Shown one piece after another: positions 33,225 through 44,137 of a stretch of 64,000 bases of DNA. How positions within the stretch are numbered: the first letter of the stretch is position 1; every line of letters begins with the position of its first letter. The DNA is taken from contig JAAVTG010000023.1 of assembly GCA_011947345.1 (NCBI GenBank), forward strand, positions 744,001 through 808,000, in the 5' to 3' direction. The position numbers and the translations under genes were made by a program. Under the pieces are notes generated by a model that ran no database searches, was not told where the DNA came from, and saw only the letters and a list, made by a program, of their open reading frames with translations. Origin of the DNA: Phytophthora quininea. Its lineage: Eukaryota; Oomycota; Peronosporomycetes; Peronosporales; Peronosporaceae.

Positions 33225-34621
33225 ATGGAGCTCGATTCTCGTCGAAGAACCTTCTGCGGCCGCGGGCACCTGCGTCGCCTCAAGACGGAGCGCAGCAGCC
33301 TCTCCAAGCTCGACAACACTGACGTCAAGTCTGCGCCGGCACCCACTGCCGTGGTCAGTCCGCGACCCATCCGCCTGCTGCACGAGAGCGCCATGACCGA
33401 GCTCTTCCAGGAGCAGCTGCGCGTCTCCACACTGCCCTCCAGCAGCCGCCAGCCGCTGTCCGAGCCTTCTTCGTACTCGTCCGAGTCATCCACCGCCTCA
33501 TTGCGGCGACTACTGGAGGAGTCCGAGGTGCAGCTCAACAAGGCGCTCGCTCAAGCGGAAGAAGGCGTCGTGGACAACAACCAGCTGGACGAGCTCAACG
33601 CGCGCGTCGCAGCCTTCTCCGCGGCGTCGTCGCTGCTTCGAGCGAGTATCTCGTCAAGTGTCTTCCTTCCAGAGTCCGACCGCGGCTTCGACCCAGAGAC
33701 CCGCAGAGCGGACGTGCCCCTCATGCGCGCGTCCGTGGCGGCGAGTGACAACGATGTGGCCGTCATGGAAGCGGCAGACGGCTTGACACGGCCAAGAGAC
33801 GGGAGTGCCAGATCTGCTTCGACAAACTTGACGCACTTCAAGCTCACGTGTGCGTCTCTTGCAACGGCTCGTTCTGCGCCAGCTGCACCCGCTGGTACAT
33901 TGAGTACAAAGTGCTGGAAGGAGAGGTCTCCCAGAAGAAGATGGTGTGTCCGGCGCCGCAATGCATCCACCCATTGTCCCAAGAACTCATCGAAGCAGTG
34001 GTGTCACCCGACACTTTCGCCAAGTACAAGAAGTTCCTCAAGAACCAGAAGATTGGCATCCGCTTCTGTCCTCGCGCTGGCTGCTGCGCCGTCTTGGACG
34101 AGCCGCTGAACTCGTCATCAAGACGAGTCAAATGCCAGAGCTGCAGACACGAGTCGTGCATGCGTTGCGGCGGCGACTTCCACAAGCTGCCAGCCTGTCG
34201 ACGTGTGGAGAAACGCTTCGGACGCTGGAAGAAGCATCACAACGTCCGCGCGTGCCCCAGCTGCAAGGCCGTCATCGAGAAACAGGGCGGCTGCTCGCAC
34301 ATGAAGTGCTTCCAGTGCGACCAGGAGTTCTGCTGGTCGTGTCTGCGGCCGTGGGACAACCACAACGAGACTTTGTGTCTGCCGCTGGCCTTCCTGCGCT
34401 CCAAGAGCCGTAAGTACGGCTGCTGGGCGCCCATGCGAGTCGTCACCAAGACTGCCATCGTGGGGGTGGCTGCTGTCGTCGTCGTTGCTGGGGCAGGGCT
34501 GGCCGTCGTGGTGGTGCCGCCTGCACTTGGCTTCCAGTACGCCAAGGACGCCTATCGCCGTCACAAGTATCGTCGAGCGTCATATCTGCGAGTCGTGCAC
34601 ACTGACGCCTATCTCCATTGA
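33225..34621 (+). CDS. RBR (RING-IBR-RING) E3 ubiquitin ligase, membrane-anchored
   Basis: About 465 residues. A disordered N-terminal 185 residues is followed by RING1 (CQICFDKL, CVSCNGSFCASC), IBR (RFCPRAGCCAVLD, CQSCRHESCMRCGGDFH) and RING2 (CPSCKAVIEKQGGCSHMKC, FCWSC) with the catalytic Cys in GGCSHM. One long hydrophobic helix follows (AIVGVAAVVVVAGAGLAVVV). RBR ligases pass ubiquitin through that Cys. The C-terminal membrane helix suggests action at the ER, mitochondria or endosomes, like RNF19/RNF144 types. A one-G deficit at 33790-33791 lies immediately before RING1. Single exon otherwise. Confidence 0.88.
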
Positions 34622-34890
34622 GTTTCTTGCGTTCCGTCGAGTTCGTCTTCGTCTTCCAGCCCCACCCCAACACGGCTTCGACTTATGTTCCTGTATGCTG
34701 CGTGCTGCTTAAGTTAAATCATATACACCACCATTTCATCTCGGGAAGAATTGACATCGAAGAGCCTTCCAGGCGTTTTAGTTTCGTCAATAAGGAGACG
34801 AACTCTCCTCTTGCTCTCCATTCGACGCTAACGTTGTTTCTTTTCTTCGTGGAATAGTCAATTGACAGGCCATTTGCTACAGCAAACCGC
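34622..34890. other. Convergent 3' spacer
   Basis: 3' regions of the RBR ligase and ATP synthase epsilon genes. No ORF worth noting. Confidence 0.4.
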
Positions 34891-35189
34891 TTACGCCGAC
34901 TTGAAAGCGTCGGCGACGGCCTTGATCGAGTCAATGTTCACTGCAAGGATCGCAAGAAAAACGTTAGAGGCCTGCAGCCAAGACAAAGAATCCTTTTTTT
35001 CTACGCACCACGCTCTCCGCGCTCGCCGTTGGCCCACTTGAAGCCGGCAAACTCGACGTGGGAACGGGCCTCCACCGTGGACTTGACGGGCTCCTTGAGC
35101 GAGGCGCGCACCACGCTGGCCGACTTGTTGATGTACTGCAGGTACGACACGCCCGCCGCGCGCCACAACGATGTTCCCTTGCTGGCCAT
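34891..35189 (-). CDS. Mitochondrial ATP synthase F1 epsilon subunit
   Basis: Two exons (35189-35009 and 34940-34891), 76 residues. The N-terminal block WRAAGVSYLQYINKSASVVR is the signature of the small eukaryotic F1 epsilon subunit, which sits at the foot of the gamma-delta stalk. A Lys/Glu-rich middle (ASLKEPVKSTVEARSHVEF) is followed by a short second exon VNIDSIKAVADAFKSA. The intron is 68 nt. The size is typical of the family (about 50-75) with a slight C-terminal extension. No frame break. Confidence 0.85.
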
Positions 35190-35387
35190 GGTCTCTAACG
35201 TCTCAATGTATCGGATCCGAACGAGCGAGTGTGAGGTCGGGGGAGCTGAGAGCCACAGAGTATCGCGATCTTCGCGCTACTTAAAATAATTCGAGGTTAC
35301 TTCATACTTCATAAACCCACTTAAACAATACAAATGTTAAACGCAGAAATATTTTATTTTTATTCGGTGGTGCAACGCGAGCCAACG

Positions 35388-37603
35388 ATGTGGTCGTCCA
35401 GCAGCAGCCTGAGCCTCCTGCTCACGGCCACGCTCACCGTCGGCGCGCTGTACTACCTGTCCACACACCCAGAGCTTTTCCGTCAAGAGACTGCTGCCCA
35501 ATCGCTTAAGAAAACTAAAGCGCAGCGCAAGAAGAATGCAGCTACCAGTAACTCTACTGAGCCAAAGTCCATGCCAGTTCGTATCCTGTACGGCACACAG
35601 ACTGGTGCATCCAAGAGTACGGTATTCATTGTTATATGCTATGAAATTTAGATTAACGTTGCTCTCTTATTTTGATGATTGTCCGCAGCAATGGCGGAGA
35701 CTCTGCAGAAAACTCTGTTCGCGTTGAATATTTCGGGCTTCCACTTCCAAACGAGTGTGGTGAGCATGAAGGACTACGACCAAGACAATCTGGAGCAAGA
35801 GACCATTGTGGTGGCCATTCTGTCCACGTGGACGCACGGCAAGCCTCCTGAGGACGCCAAGATGTTCTGCAAGTGGATGAAGGACATGACCCAGGATTTC
35901 CGCGTGTCCAAAACCTGGTTGTCTAAAGTGCAGCACGCAGTCTTTGGACTGGGCAATGCAGAGTACGATGAGGACTACGGAACGGCTGCAAAGAAGCTAG
36001 AGAAGAACTTTAGTGAGCTGGGATCGCCGTCTCTTGTTGCGTTGGGACTGGGAGACGACAATGTGGACCAGTTCAAGCAGTTCGATGTCTGGATGGACAA
36101 CTTGGTTGCAGCCATGTGCGAGTACAGTTCCGAGAAGGAAGTGGCTGCATTAGCCAAGAAGAATGGCGCGGTGAAAAACGGACAGTCGAACAAGAAGGAT
36201 TGGCTGTCACAGAAGGAGTTCCGTCGGCAAAAGAGGGCGAAGAAGGCTGAGCAAGCTGCTGCTAACGGCGAGCAAGTAGAGTTGAATGAGGAGGACATGA
36301 TGAACGAGCAGTTCTTGGTCGACGACTTCTCGGATGACGAAGAGCGGACCAAACAGAACGCCAACGACGACAGCGGCATGGTGGACGTTGAGGATATCGG
36401 AAAGTCGATGAAGGAGTCGGAGGCAGCGAGTAAGTCGCGCGAGATGGTGACTCCAATGCAGCGCAAGGCACTCACGAAGGAAGGCTACAAGATTATCGGT
36501 ACTCATAGTGCTGTCAAGCTCTGTCGTTGGACGAAGCATCAGCTTCGAGGTCGTGGGGTTGCTACAAGCACGCATTCTATGGCATCACGAGTTATCAGTG
36601 CATGGAGACCACTCCTAGTCTAGCATGCGCTAACAAATGCGTATTCTGCTGGCGCCACCACAAGAACCCGGTGGGTCGTGTGTGGCGCTGGAAGACAGAT
36701 GACGCCGAGACGCTTGTCAAGGGCTCGATCGAGCGTCATCAGAGTATGATCAAGGAGCTTAAGGGGCTTCCTGGTCTGATCCCTGCTCGATGGGATGAGG
36801 CATTTACGGTGCGCCACTGTGCGCTTTCGCTTGTTGGTGAGGCCATCATGTACCCACAGATCAACGAGTTCTGCAAGCAACTGCACCAGCGCCACATTTC
36901 GTCCTTCCTCGTTACGAATGCTCAGTTCCCAGAGAAAATCGCAGCTCTAGATCCGATTACGCAGCTTTACGTCAGTGTGGATGCTGCCACGAAGGAGTCG
37001 CTGCGTGCTGTTGACCGTCCTTTGTTCAAGGACTTCTGGGAGCGCTTCCTTGCTTGTCTGGAAGAGCTGAAGCACAAGGGCCAGCGCACAGTGTACCGCT
37101 TAACACTTGTCAAGTCCTACAACATGGAGGAGCTGGACAACTACGCCGAACTGATTAACATCGGCCAGCCAGACTTTATTGAAGTGAAGGCTGTGACTTA
37201 CTGTGGCAAGTCCGATGGCTCGGATTTAACCATGAAGAACGTGCCATGGCATGAAGAAGTGCGCGGCTTTTGCTCAGCCTTGTGCGATCGAGTGAGCGGC
37301 GACTACGCGCTGGCGTCGGAGCACGCTCACTCGAATTGCGTGCTGATTGCGAAGAAGAAGTTTTGCCGTGACGGTGTGTGGCACACTTGGATTGACTACG
37401 AGCGCTTCCACGAGCTCGTTGCAAAATTCTATGAAGATGGCTCGACGTTTACAGCTGACGATTACACGGCACCTACGCCGTCATGGGCAGTGTACGACTC
37501 TGAGGAGCAGGGCTTTGATCCTGTCGAAACCCGTTTCCGTAGGACGAAAGATGGCAAGGTTGTCGAGTTTCAGTACCAGTCCACAGAGTCTGGCTGCGGA
37601 TAA
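35388..37603 (+). CDS. TYW1: tRNA 4-demethylwyosine synthase (TYW1)
   Basis: Radical-SAM enzyme making the tricyclic base of wybutosine at G37 of tRNA-Phe. Exons 35388-35616 and 35689-37603, about 714 residues. The N-terminal signal-anchor helix (SLSLLLTATLTVGALYYL) is followed by a flavodoxin domain (LYGTQTGASKTMAETL, AVFGLGNAEYDEDY, ALGLGDDN), an acidic linker and the radical SAM domain with CANKCVFCW (CxxxCxxC for the 4Fe-4S cluster), VGEAIMYPQI, VSVDAATKESL and VKAVTYCGKS. Domain order is as in yeast and human TYW1; the membrane segment suggests ER tethering. One missing G at GGGG 36555-36558 breaks the frame between RGRG and CYKHAFYGI. Confidence 0.92.
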
Positions 37604-37802
37604 GCGGACAAGGAACGGAAACATTGAACTAGAGAATGACAGTAGTTCTGTGCTCCCAGGAATTGAACTCGTGTTATCCCATGGATATTATGCATCCGAT
37701 CAGAGGTTTGAAGAAATCTGCAGCTGTATTCTGAGTCACATAATCAACGTAGCTAGCATAAGCCTAGTGCCGTCTCACCGTTGACAACATTCGTCCAGAA
37801 CC

Positions 37803-37816
37803 TCATTTTCTGGTTC
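37803..37816 (+). promoter_or_regulatory. Oomycete-type initiator upstream of the GST gene
   Basis: CCTCATTTTCTGG 30 bp before the ATG matches the oomycete initiator TCAYTYY. The short leader is typical of Phytophthora transcripts. Confidence 0.5.
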
Positions 37817-37832
37817 TCCATCAAGCACCAAA

Positions 37833-38836
37833 ATGCCTGCCAAACCTGCTCCATACGACTTCAAGATCGAGTCCACTGCCGACGCCCAGTTCCCGGCGGA
37901 AAAAGGTCGCTACCATCTCTACGTCAACTACTCGTGCCCGTTTGCGTGTCGTGCGCTATCGGCTCGCAACTTGTTGGGTCTTGAGGATTTCATCGGCGTG
38001 TCGGTGACGCATCCGATTTTCCAAAAGACCAGGCCTGGAGATGACAAGGACGCGCACCTTGGGTGGGTATTCGTCGATCCGGAGAAGACCCCAACGATGG
38101 TCGGTGCCAACGGTAAAACCTACTCAACCAAAGACTGCATTCCGGATACCGTCAACAACGTCAACTCCGTCCGTGATCTGTACGAGTTGGTGGACTCGAC
38201 ACCTCGCAATTTCTCGGTGCCCATTCTGTGGGACAAGAAGACCCAGACGATTGTGTCGGAGGAGTCTACGGGAATTCTACGGACCTTAGACTCGGGTTTC
38301 CGTGAGTTGATGCCGTCCAACGTTCATCTGTATCCGGAGGAACTTAAAGAGGAGGTCGACGCTGCAAACGACGGTGTCGTGGCGGTGATCAGCATGAACT
38401 TCTTCAAGAAAATGTTTGCGAAGACTCAGGAGGATGCAGACAAAGCTTTTGCTGCTGTTTTCGATAGTGTCGCGAAGTTGGACGAGACTTTGAGCCAGCA
38501 GAGATTTTTGGTGGGGAATGGAGTGACGGAGGCGGATGTGCGCATGTTCCAGACTTTGGTCCGTCTGGACGTTTTCCAGATGAAGGAAGACATGCACCAC
38601 TTGACGGACTACCCGAACGTTGTTGGGGTATGTTTTAAAATGTGCTAGATGTTGATGTAGTAAACTAACGATGGGTTGTTGTACAGTACCTTCGCGAGCT
38701 GTACCAGATGCCGGGCTTGAAGAGCACAGTTAACTGGGACCATTTGAAGAACGGAGCCGAGAACCGCCTAACGAATGTCGTTGTTGAAGGGCCGTTCGTG
38801 GACTACGAGGTCGCTCATGACCGTGCTCAACTGTAG
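37833..38836 (+). CDS. Glutathionyl-hydroquinone reductase (Xi-class GST)
   Basis: Two exons (37833-38627 and 38687-38836), about 315 residues, frame intact. The thioredoxin-like domain has the catalytic Cys35 in YVNYSCPFACRALSARNL, in place of the common CPWC. GWVFVDPEKTP, the YSTKDCIPDTVNNVNSVRDL loop, VPILWDKKTQTIVSEES and the helical domain with FLVGNGVTEADVRMFQTLVR follow. These enzymes remove glutathione from glutathionyl-hydroquinones and aid quinone recycling during aromatic catabolism. No targeting signal, so cytosolic. Confidence 0.9.
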
Positions 38837-38910
38837 AGCTCGTTCATCACTGCAACTCAGTCGAGAAGGAAGAACTCGGGAATTAAATCGGATTGTTTTT
38901 CTTTGTGCAT

Positions 38911-40138
38911 CTACGATGAAAGCGACTGAAACACGAACTGGCATTCCAGTAATCCATCCTCTGGGCAGTCCGTGCAGTGTAGCGCATTGTAGACGATTGT
39001 ACGTCCGAACTTTGCCCGAATGCTCTCCGGACGCAACGTCTTCGCCAATTGCACGTCAAATGGTCCGCAGAACTCTCGAAAGCGACGAACTACATCATCT
39101 CCTCGGATTTCGAGAGCTAAACACGGCGATGAGCTCATGTATTTGAGCATTTCCTGTGATAAACAGCAATCAGGGCTCAGATGCTACGACAAAAGCATCT
39201 TCGTACGTACATGATACTGCCGAATGACCCCTTGTAGATCTGGAAAAGTTCGTCCGCCTCGTTCATTTGGAAATGCACGAGCTTGAGTGCGGACACTTCG
39301 AAGCCGGCAGCCAAAATCGCGTTTAGAATTTCTCCAACTCGAGCTTCGCGAATTATTCTTGGTCGTATCAAGCAAAGCGTGCAGTTGTCCAGTACAGCAG
39401 TCGTTGGGAATACGTCACCAACATTCGCACCACGAGTGAAAGCCTCGACCCCACATTCAGCAACTAGTACACCATCGTCTAATCCAAAACTTTGCAACTT
39501 TCTCACTGCGTCTTGAAGCGTTTTAGGATCGAGTTGCCGAACTTCCAGCAACACTGACACGTCATTCTGAAGGGACTGGAACTCATTGTTGTCTGCGATA
39601 ACTCCCAAGTTTTGCAGCATCACGAGATGGTTCCTTTGCAGCTGAACCATACGAAAGTCTCTCATAGTTAGGCCACTTCCTTCGATGACCTGAAAAATTA
39701 ACCCCATTCGAGAGTACGCAGCTGGAGTAATGACAAGCAACGCTTTCGCTCTCGATTCTGAAGCTTTTGTCGAGTGAACTCATTGGCGGCCTCGATAATA
39801 ATGAGCTGTCGTGAGTATCTGTCCCAAACAAAAGCAAAATAATTAGTGGATCTGTTACAGCATTTGGACGTAGGATCGTACACTGTAATGGAACCTCCGA
39901 GGTAAAGATCTTCGAGGTTGACAGTCGGAATGTGAATGCGCTTCAGGAAGATCTTCCTCGACTTCCGTTCCACCTACTCGTCACCACAACATAAGTACCT
40001 TTCAGACGATGAGGCTAAAAATCAACGTACCAGTTCGACGGTGTTGTCTCCGTGATAGTGCATAATGTAGCCCTTCTTCTGACCCGATTGCGGATCGTCC
40101 CATTCCAAGAAGAAGGAAAGCTGCTCTTCTTCATCCAT
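38911..40138 (-). CDS. NME7: Nucleoside diphosphate kinase 7 (NME7)
   Basis: Exons 40138-40031, 39973-39882, 39818 to about 39211 and about 39156-38911; about 380 residues. A DM10-type N-terminal module (GYIMHYHGDNTVELV, LEDLYLGGSIT, YSRQLIIIEAANEFTRQ) precedes a diverged first NDK domain (LLVITPAAYSRMGLIFQVI) and a second NDK domain (CTLCLIRPRIIREARVGEIL, MSSSPCLALEIRGDDVVRRF, FCGP, NALHCTDCPEDGL) retaining the active-site His. NME7 is an axonemal and gamma-tubulin-ring-associated protein, fitting a zoospore-forming flagellate. Frame breaks at TTT 39744-39746 and CCCC 39228-39231 (each one base short). Its N-terminal half faces the W-repeat gene. Confidence 0.88.
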
Positions 40139-40499
40139 CGCCAAAGCCAAACTCGTGACCAAATAAACCGACGCGCAAGAAAGATTTATCTTCCAGAATC
40201 CGTACCAACCGACGTTTTGCCACAATCACTTCTCGATTTGGCCTTCGCCTACGTGCACGCAAAAGTGTGGTTTTCAATAAGTGCTGAGGCCATGCTGAAA
40301 AATGTGACGATCTCCAGCTGCCGGGAGTTGTCGGCGATGGAAGCAGGTTGGATTCCTCGAGGAGGAAAGAGTGGTGATTGTGCAGTGCCAGTTTATCGCT
40401 GAAGTCGAGGACTAGCAGATCGAGAAAGCTTCAACGAGCGACAACTGCGGGTATCGACGCGAAACACTCTATCTCGCGGTGACAATTTAAACGTGATTT

Positions 40500-41480
40500 G
40501 GATGCTACCCTCTGGTTTGCACGGCAATTCTGCTTCCTGGGCTGGCGAGATTTTTACATTGGTTGAGCGATCAAAGCGGGGCATCAGTCGTGCGCGACCG
40601 AAACGGGACATCAGTCGTGTTGGCCGTGGTGGTTTATCAGAGAATCCAGCAGCCTGAGCACCCAAACTCTTGGATGAACACCCCGGGTGGATGAAATACC
40701 AGTATTTGTCGGGAAACCTTGCCCCATGGGCAGGTGAAATACTACAGAAGAGTCACGACAAGATCTGTTGGCAGTATCTGTCGAGGAACCCTGCGGATTG
40801 GGCAGGCAAGCTGTTGGAGGATCACCCTGAGTGGATTGATTACACGTACTTGTCGATGAATACTGCAGCCTGGGCTTCCGAATTGCTGAAAACGAATCCT
40901 AATAAGCTCTGCGTGTCGAACTTGTGTGCGAACAACGCTCGTTGGGCGCTCGAACTGCTAGTCATGAAGGTCTTCGACGATCCCACTAATCCACTGCTGT
41001 ACGAGGCAGCTCCAGCAATCCAAGCTAAACCAGCGGATATGCATTCCGCAGGCTCTGCCAAAATGTCTCGCAAGGAAGGCCAGGGGGATCACATGCCGCT
41101 GACTCTGGACGACCAACTAGTGCAGTTGAAGGAGACAATCTCTAATCAAGAAGCCTCGGTCGCGTTAAAAAGCACGGGCTTGACGTCTTGATGGCAAAAT
41201 TAAAGACGGCTGAAGACGACCTCGACATTTCCAGGGCTGAGCTTGAAAAGCTTGAGCTGCTCCAAGCCGAGCAGGAAGAAGATCGCCGCATGCAGTTGGC
41301 CCGACAACAGCAAATGGAGCGAGAGCACCAGGGCCTTCAAGGACAGCAACGAGAGTTTATGGCTAGAATGGAACAACAGCAGCGTGAATTGCAACAGCAA
41401 ATGGAGCAGTAGTGTCGTGACTTTCAGGAGCATCTCGCGAAGCAGCAGCGCGAATTTGATGAATGCCCGCCGCGCGCCTG
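40500..41480 (+). pseudogene. Trp/Leu repeat plus coiled-coil protein, decayed
   Basis: Tandem repeats of about 25 residues of the form W-x-Y-LS-x-N-xxxWAxxLL: YQYLSGNLAPWAGEILQ, WQYLSRNPADWAGKLLE, YTYLSMNTAAWASELLK and CVSNLCANNARWALELL, with worn copies upstream (GNSASWAGEIF). An in-frame TGA at 40654-40656 stands where the repeat demands Trp (TGG). After the repeats, a Gln/Glu-rich coiled coil (LARQQQMEREHQGLQGQQRE) runs into a TAG at 41410-41412 and continues in frame for 20 more codons. Another frame change lies near 41189. Similar short W/LS/N repeats occur in large-DNA-virus and protist proteins. Function unknown. Confidence 0.6.
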
Positions 41481-41949
41481 AAAGCAGCAGCCTCGCCGAT
41501 CCCAATGACAGTGCCTGTGGCGGACGGTACAGTAGACGCCTCGGACTAGAAGGTTGCTGCTGCCAAGCCGAAAAAGCGCAAGTAGACTAATGCTATGTCG
41601 GAGGAGGTGAAGGAGGTTTAGATTGACACACGCTCAGCTAGTTTGATACACGTCGCCATTTCGTACAGCTCTCACCAGAGGAAGCCAGGTTGTGTCGGTC
41701 CACAATTCCAGCTGATGCTTTATCTTTCAGCGAAATTCTGGAGTCACGGCCACTTTCGCCTGCTCATTGTGGTCGCTGATACCGTCGCCACTAGTTGGCC
41801 CACGACCGAGCGAAGCCACGCTCCTGTAAAGGCAATGGGCTCCGTCTTCCCAGTTGCACCCACGCGAAAGGCATCACCAGTCTTTGCCAGGCTCTCACAT
41901 TTTCATTTGCCAACTCGGTAGCAAGAGCCGGCTACTTTCATCTGCCACG
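41481..41949. other. Intergenic, upstream of CBEL-A
   Basis: Worn coiled-coil remnant at the left, then promoter DNA. TCACATTTTCATTTGC at 41895-41910 resembles the oomycete initiator plus flanking element 40 bp before the CBEL-A ATG. Confidence 0.45.
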
Positions 41950-42479
41950 ATGACCAAGATCGCATTCCTTGCTGCGATATCCGTCGTGCTGTCCATTGCT
42001 GCTGGCGACACTTGTGACAACGCTGAAGGCGATAGCTGCGGAAACTCCGTCACCGCCTACTGCTGCCAAGACAATCTCTACTGCATGCCGTGGACTCTCG
42101 ACTACTACCAGTGTCTTGCACTGCCCAACCAATGCTCTCGGCAATTCACCAACTACGACTTCTTCGGCGGCGACATCAAGACGGTCTACGGACTGCAGCC
42201 GGGGACTGCTGCGCCACGTGCCTGGCGACGAGTGGGTGTCTCGCCTACACTTTCAACAACGACTACTCGGGGACGACGGCGTGCTATCTGAAGGCGGGTA
42301 TGGGCAGTCCTCGAGTGACGCCTGGACTGATCTCGGCAGTCCTCGACAGCTACACCAGCTCCCAAGACAACACCCCAAGGCTACGTCGCGTTCTGGCGGA
42401 AATGGGCAGCGACACTGCAGCACAGGCAGACCCGATCAAGTTCATGGATGAACAACTCGCGTTGGAGAACGCAGATTAA
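41950..42479 (+). CDS. CBEL-family secreted protein A (one CBM1-PAN module)
   Basis: A signal peptide (MTKIAFLAAISVVLSIAAG), one fungal-type CBM1 (CCQDNLYCMPWTLDYYQC with aromatic cellulose-contact residues) and one PAN/Apple domain (CSRQFTNYDFFGGDIKTVYG ... CLAYTFNNDYSGTTACYLK). Such proteins bind cellulose and help Phytophthora attach to plant walls; some trigger plant defence. About 177 residues, half the length of two-module CBEL. One G is missing at GGGG 42201-42204, inside the PAN domain, so the two halves lie in different frames. First of four tandem paralogues. Confidence 0.85.
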
Positions 42480-42903
42480 GCAGCGTATCGTAGAGTGTCG
42501 TTGTCAATTCAATGTTTGTTGGAGTTGATGAGTTCTGGTCAACAACACGTCGCTGGAGAAATTATCGTTGAACAGGAGCACCAGTTGCCGACAGAGAAGC
42601 CAAGGCGACGCCAGATGCAGCGCCACTTGTTGGTTAGGATTGCTCTGGGCCATGGTTTCCGCCCCCATTTGGCGTGCACGCCAGCATGAGCCTCTACCTT
42701 CTTATCCTCAACACAACACTAAAGAATCGGATCACGTCGATCAACTGCGCAGCAACCTGCAGCAGGCAATATCGTTCCCGCAGATGGCGAACTCTCCGTT
42801 CGTCGCCAATGCCTCGAGGTGTCTCTCCAACGCAGCGCCGTCGTACCACGGGCTCATTTCCTCATCAACCAGCAAGCCACCAAACGCGCTACTCTCCTTT
42901 CAA
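42480..42903. other. CBEL-A/B intergenic with initiator
   Basis: No coding signal. GGCTCATTTCCTCATC at 42851-42866 matches the classic oomycete initiator (GCTCATTTCC) about 45 bp before the CBEL-B ATG. Confidence 0.55.
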
Positions 42904-43400
42904 CATGCTTCGCCTTGTCGCCGTCGCCACCGTCGTTGCTTTTACCGGACTTGCTGACGCCGACTGCCCTAACACTCAACTTGGAAAATGGTGACGCCGC
43001 CGCGCCCGAATGCTGCCCTGATAAATACTACTGCATGCCGTGGAATGCCAACTACTACCAGTGCTTGCCACTGCCGTCGCAGTGCGCTCGCCAATTCACG
43101 GGCTACGACTTTTACGGCGGCGACATCAAGACCGTGTACGGTTTGGGGCCGGGTGACTGCTGCGCTGCTTGCATCGCCACCAGCGGGTGCTTGGCGTACA
43201 CTTTCATCAACGAGTATTCGGGCGGCTCTACGGCTTGCTTCCTGAAGGCTGGTATGGGCGCTCCGAGGAAGGTCACCGGAGCGATGTCAGCTGTGCTGGA
43301 CAGCTACACGCCCGAGCAAGATCACACCCCAAAGGGCCGTCGTCTGACAGAAGGTGATGGCGATTTCCAGTCTCTGCTGCAAGAGCTCAACATGAACTGA
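42904..43400 (+). CDS. CBEL-family secreted protein B (one CBM1-PAN module)
   Basis: A signal peptide (MLRLVAVATVVAFTGLADA), a CBM1 (CCPDKYYCMPWNANYYQC) and a PAN domain (CARQFTGYDFYGGDIKTVYG ... GCLAYTFINEYSGGSTACFLK), then a C-terminal tail ending QSLLQELNMN. Close paralogue of gene A: both share KAGMG(S/A)PR and the SAVLDSYT..QD.TP tail. The frame changes at AAAA 42985-42988 near the start of the mature protein; here one base is extra or two are missing, unlike most breaks in the window. About 166 residues. Confidence 0.83.
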
Positions 43401-44137
43401 GCCATTGTAGCGTAAAGCTCATCCGTGCAATAGCGTCCAAGAAATACAATAGTTCGTGTGCTACTGTGTTGCTTCCCGCCACGAGTGTGTTGGTGTCGCC
43501 ATCTTCTTGAGCTTTGCCAGCGTTGCTTTGTCGAGTGGATATTATCTGAGCGTGGCCTCCGAGTTTTCTTGGCGTTGTTGGTGGCGCGTCTCAAGCGCGG
43601 ACGTAAGGCTATCCAACGTAGAGCGCTTTGGCCAACAAGGCAAAGCTGAACTCGAATCCAGACCGCATCAAATTTTTGTGCATTGTTAATGCGCGCGTCA
43701 CGGTTGCTTCCTTGGAGAAGCTGACAGATGCAGTCCATGTCTTCACACTGCAGAAGCCATCGCCATCGATCTCAGCGAACGTCGCTCCTGCTGTTGGTCC
43801 CGATCGTTGAGTAGCCGCCAGCGAAATACGTGACATCGCACCAGCAGGAGCCGATGAAGGCCACCGCGCGATCGACCCCACTCAGCCCGCAGTACTCACG
43901 GACAGAAATCAAGAGCCACCAGTGCTCTCATCCGCTAATACACTCGAGCTTGGCACGCAACTTGAAGCGCGATGCCCAAATGTGACGGCCCAGCCTATCC
44001 ACCAAGATGCACGGTGTTTTCGATCGTGGTGATGTCGTCGCCTGCCTGCGTTGGATCTGTTGATCTGTCACTCCCCAATTTGCTTCGCCTTCCACAAGCA
44101 AGTACGCCCTCGTGCTTAAGTCAACTTTACCCCAGTC
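43401..44137. other. CBEL-B/C intergenic (737 bp)
   Basis: A short plus ORF at about 43628-43810 and a minus ORF at 43609-43881 overlap; neither has a recognisable domain. TCACTCCCCAATTTGC at 44068-44083 fits the oomycete initiator plus flanking element (TCAYTYY then MWTTTNC), 55 bp before the CBEL-C ATG. Confidence 0.5.

Noticed and set aside
42090..42451. Extra ORFs inside CBEL-A and CBEL-B
   Set aside because: They arise because a single-base frame change splits the real gene over two frames; the third frames are shadows.
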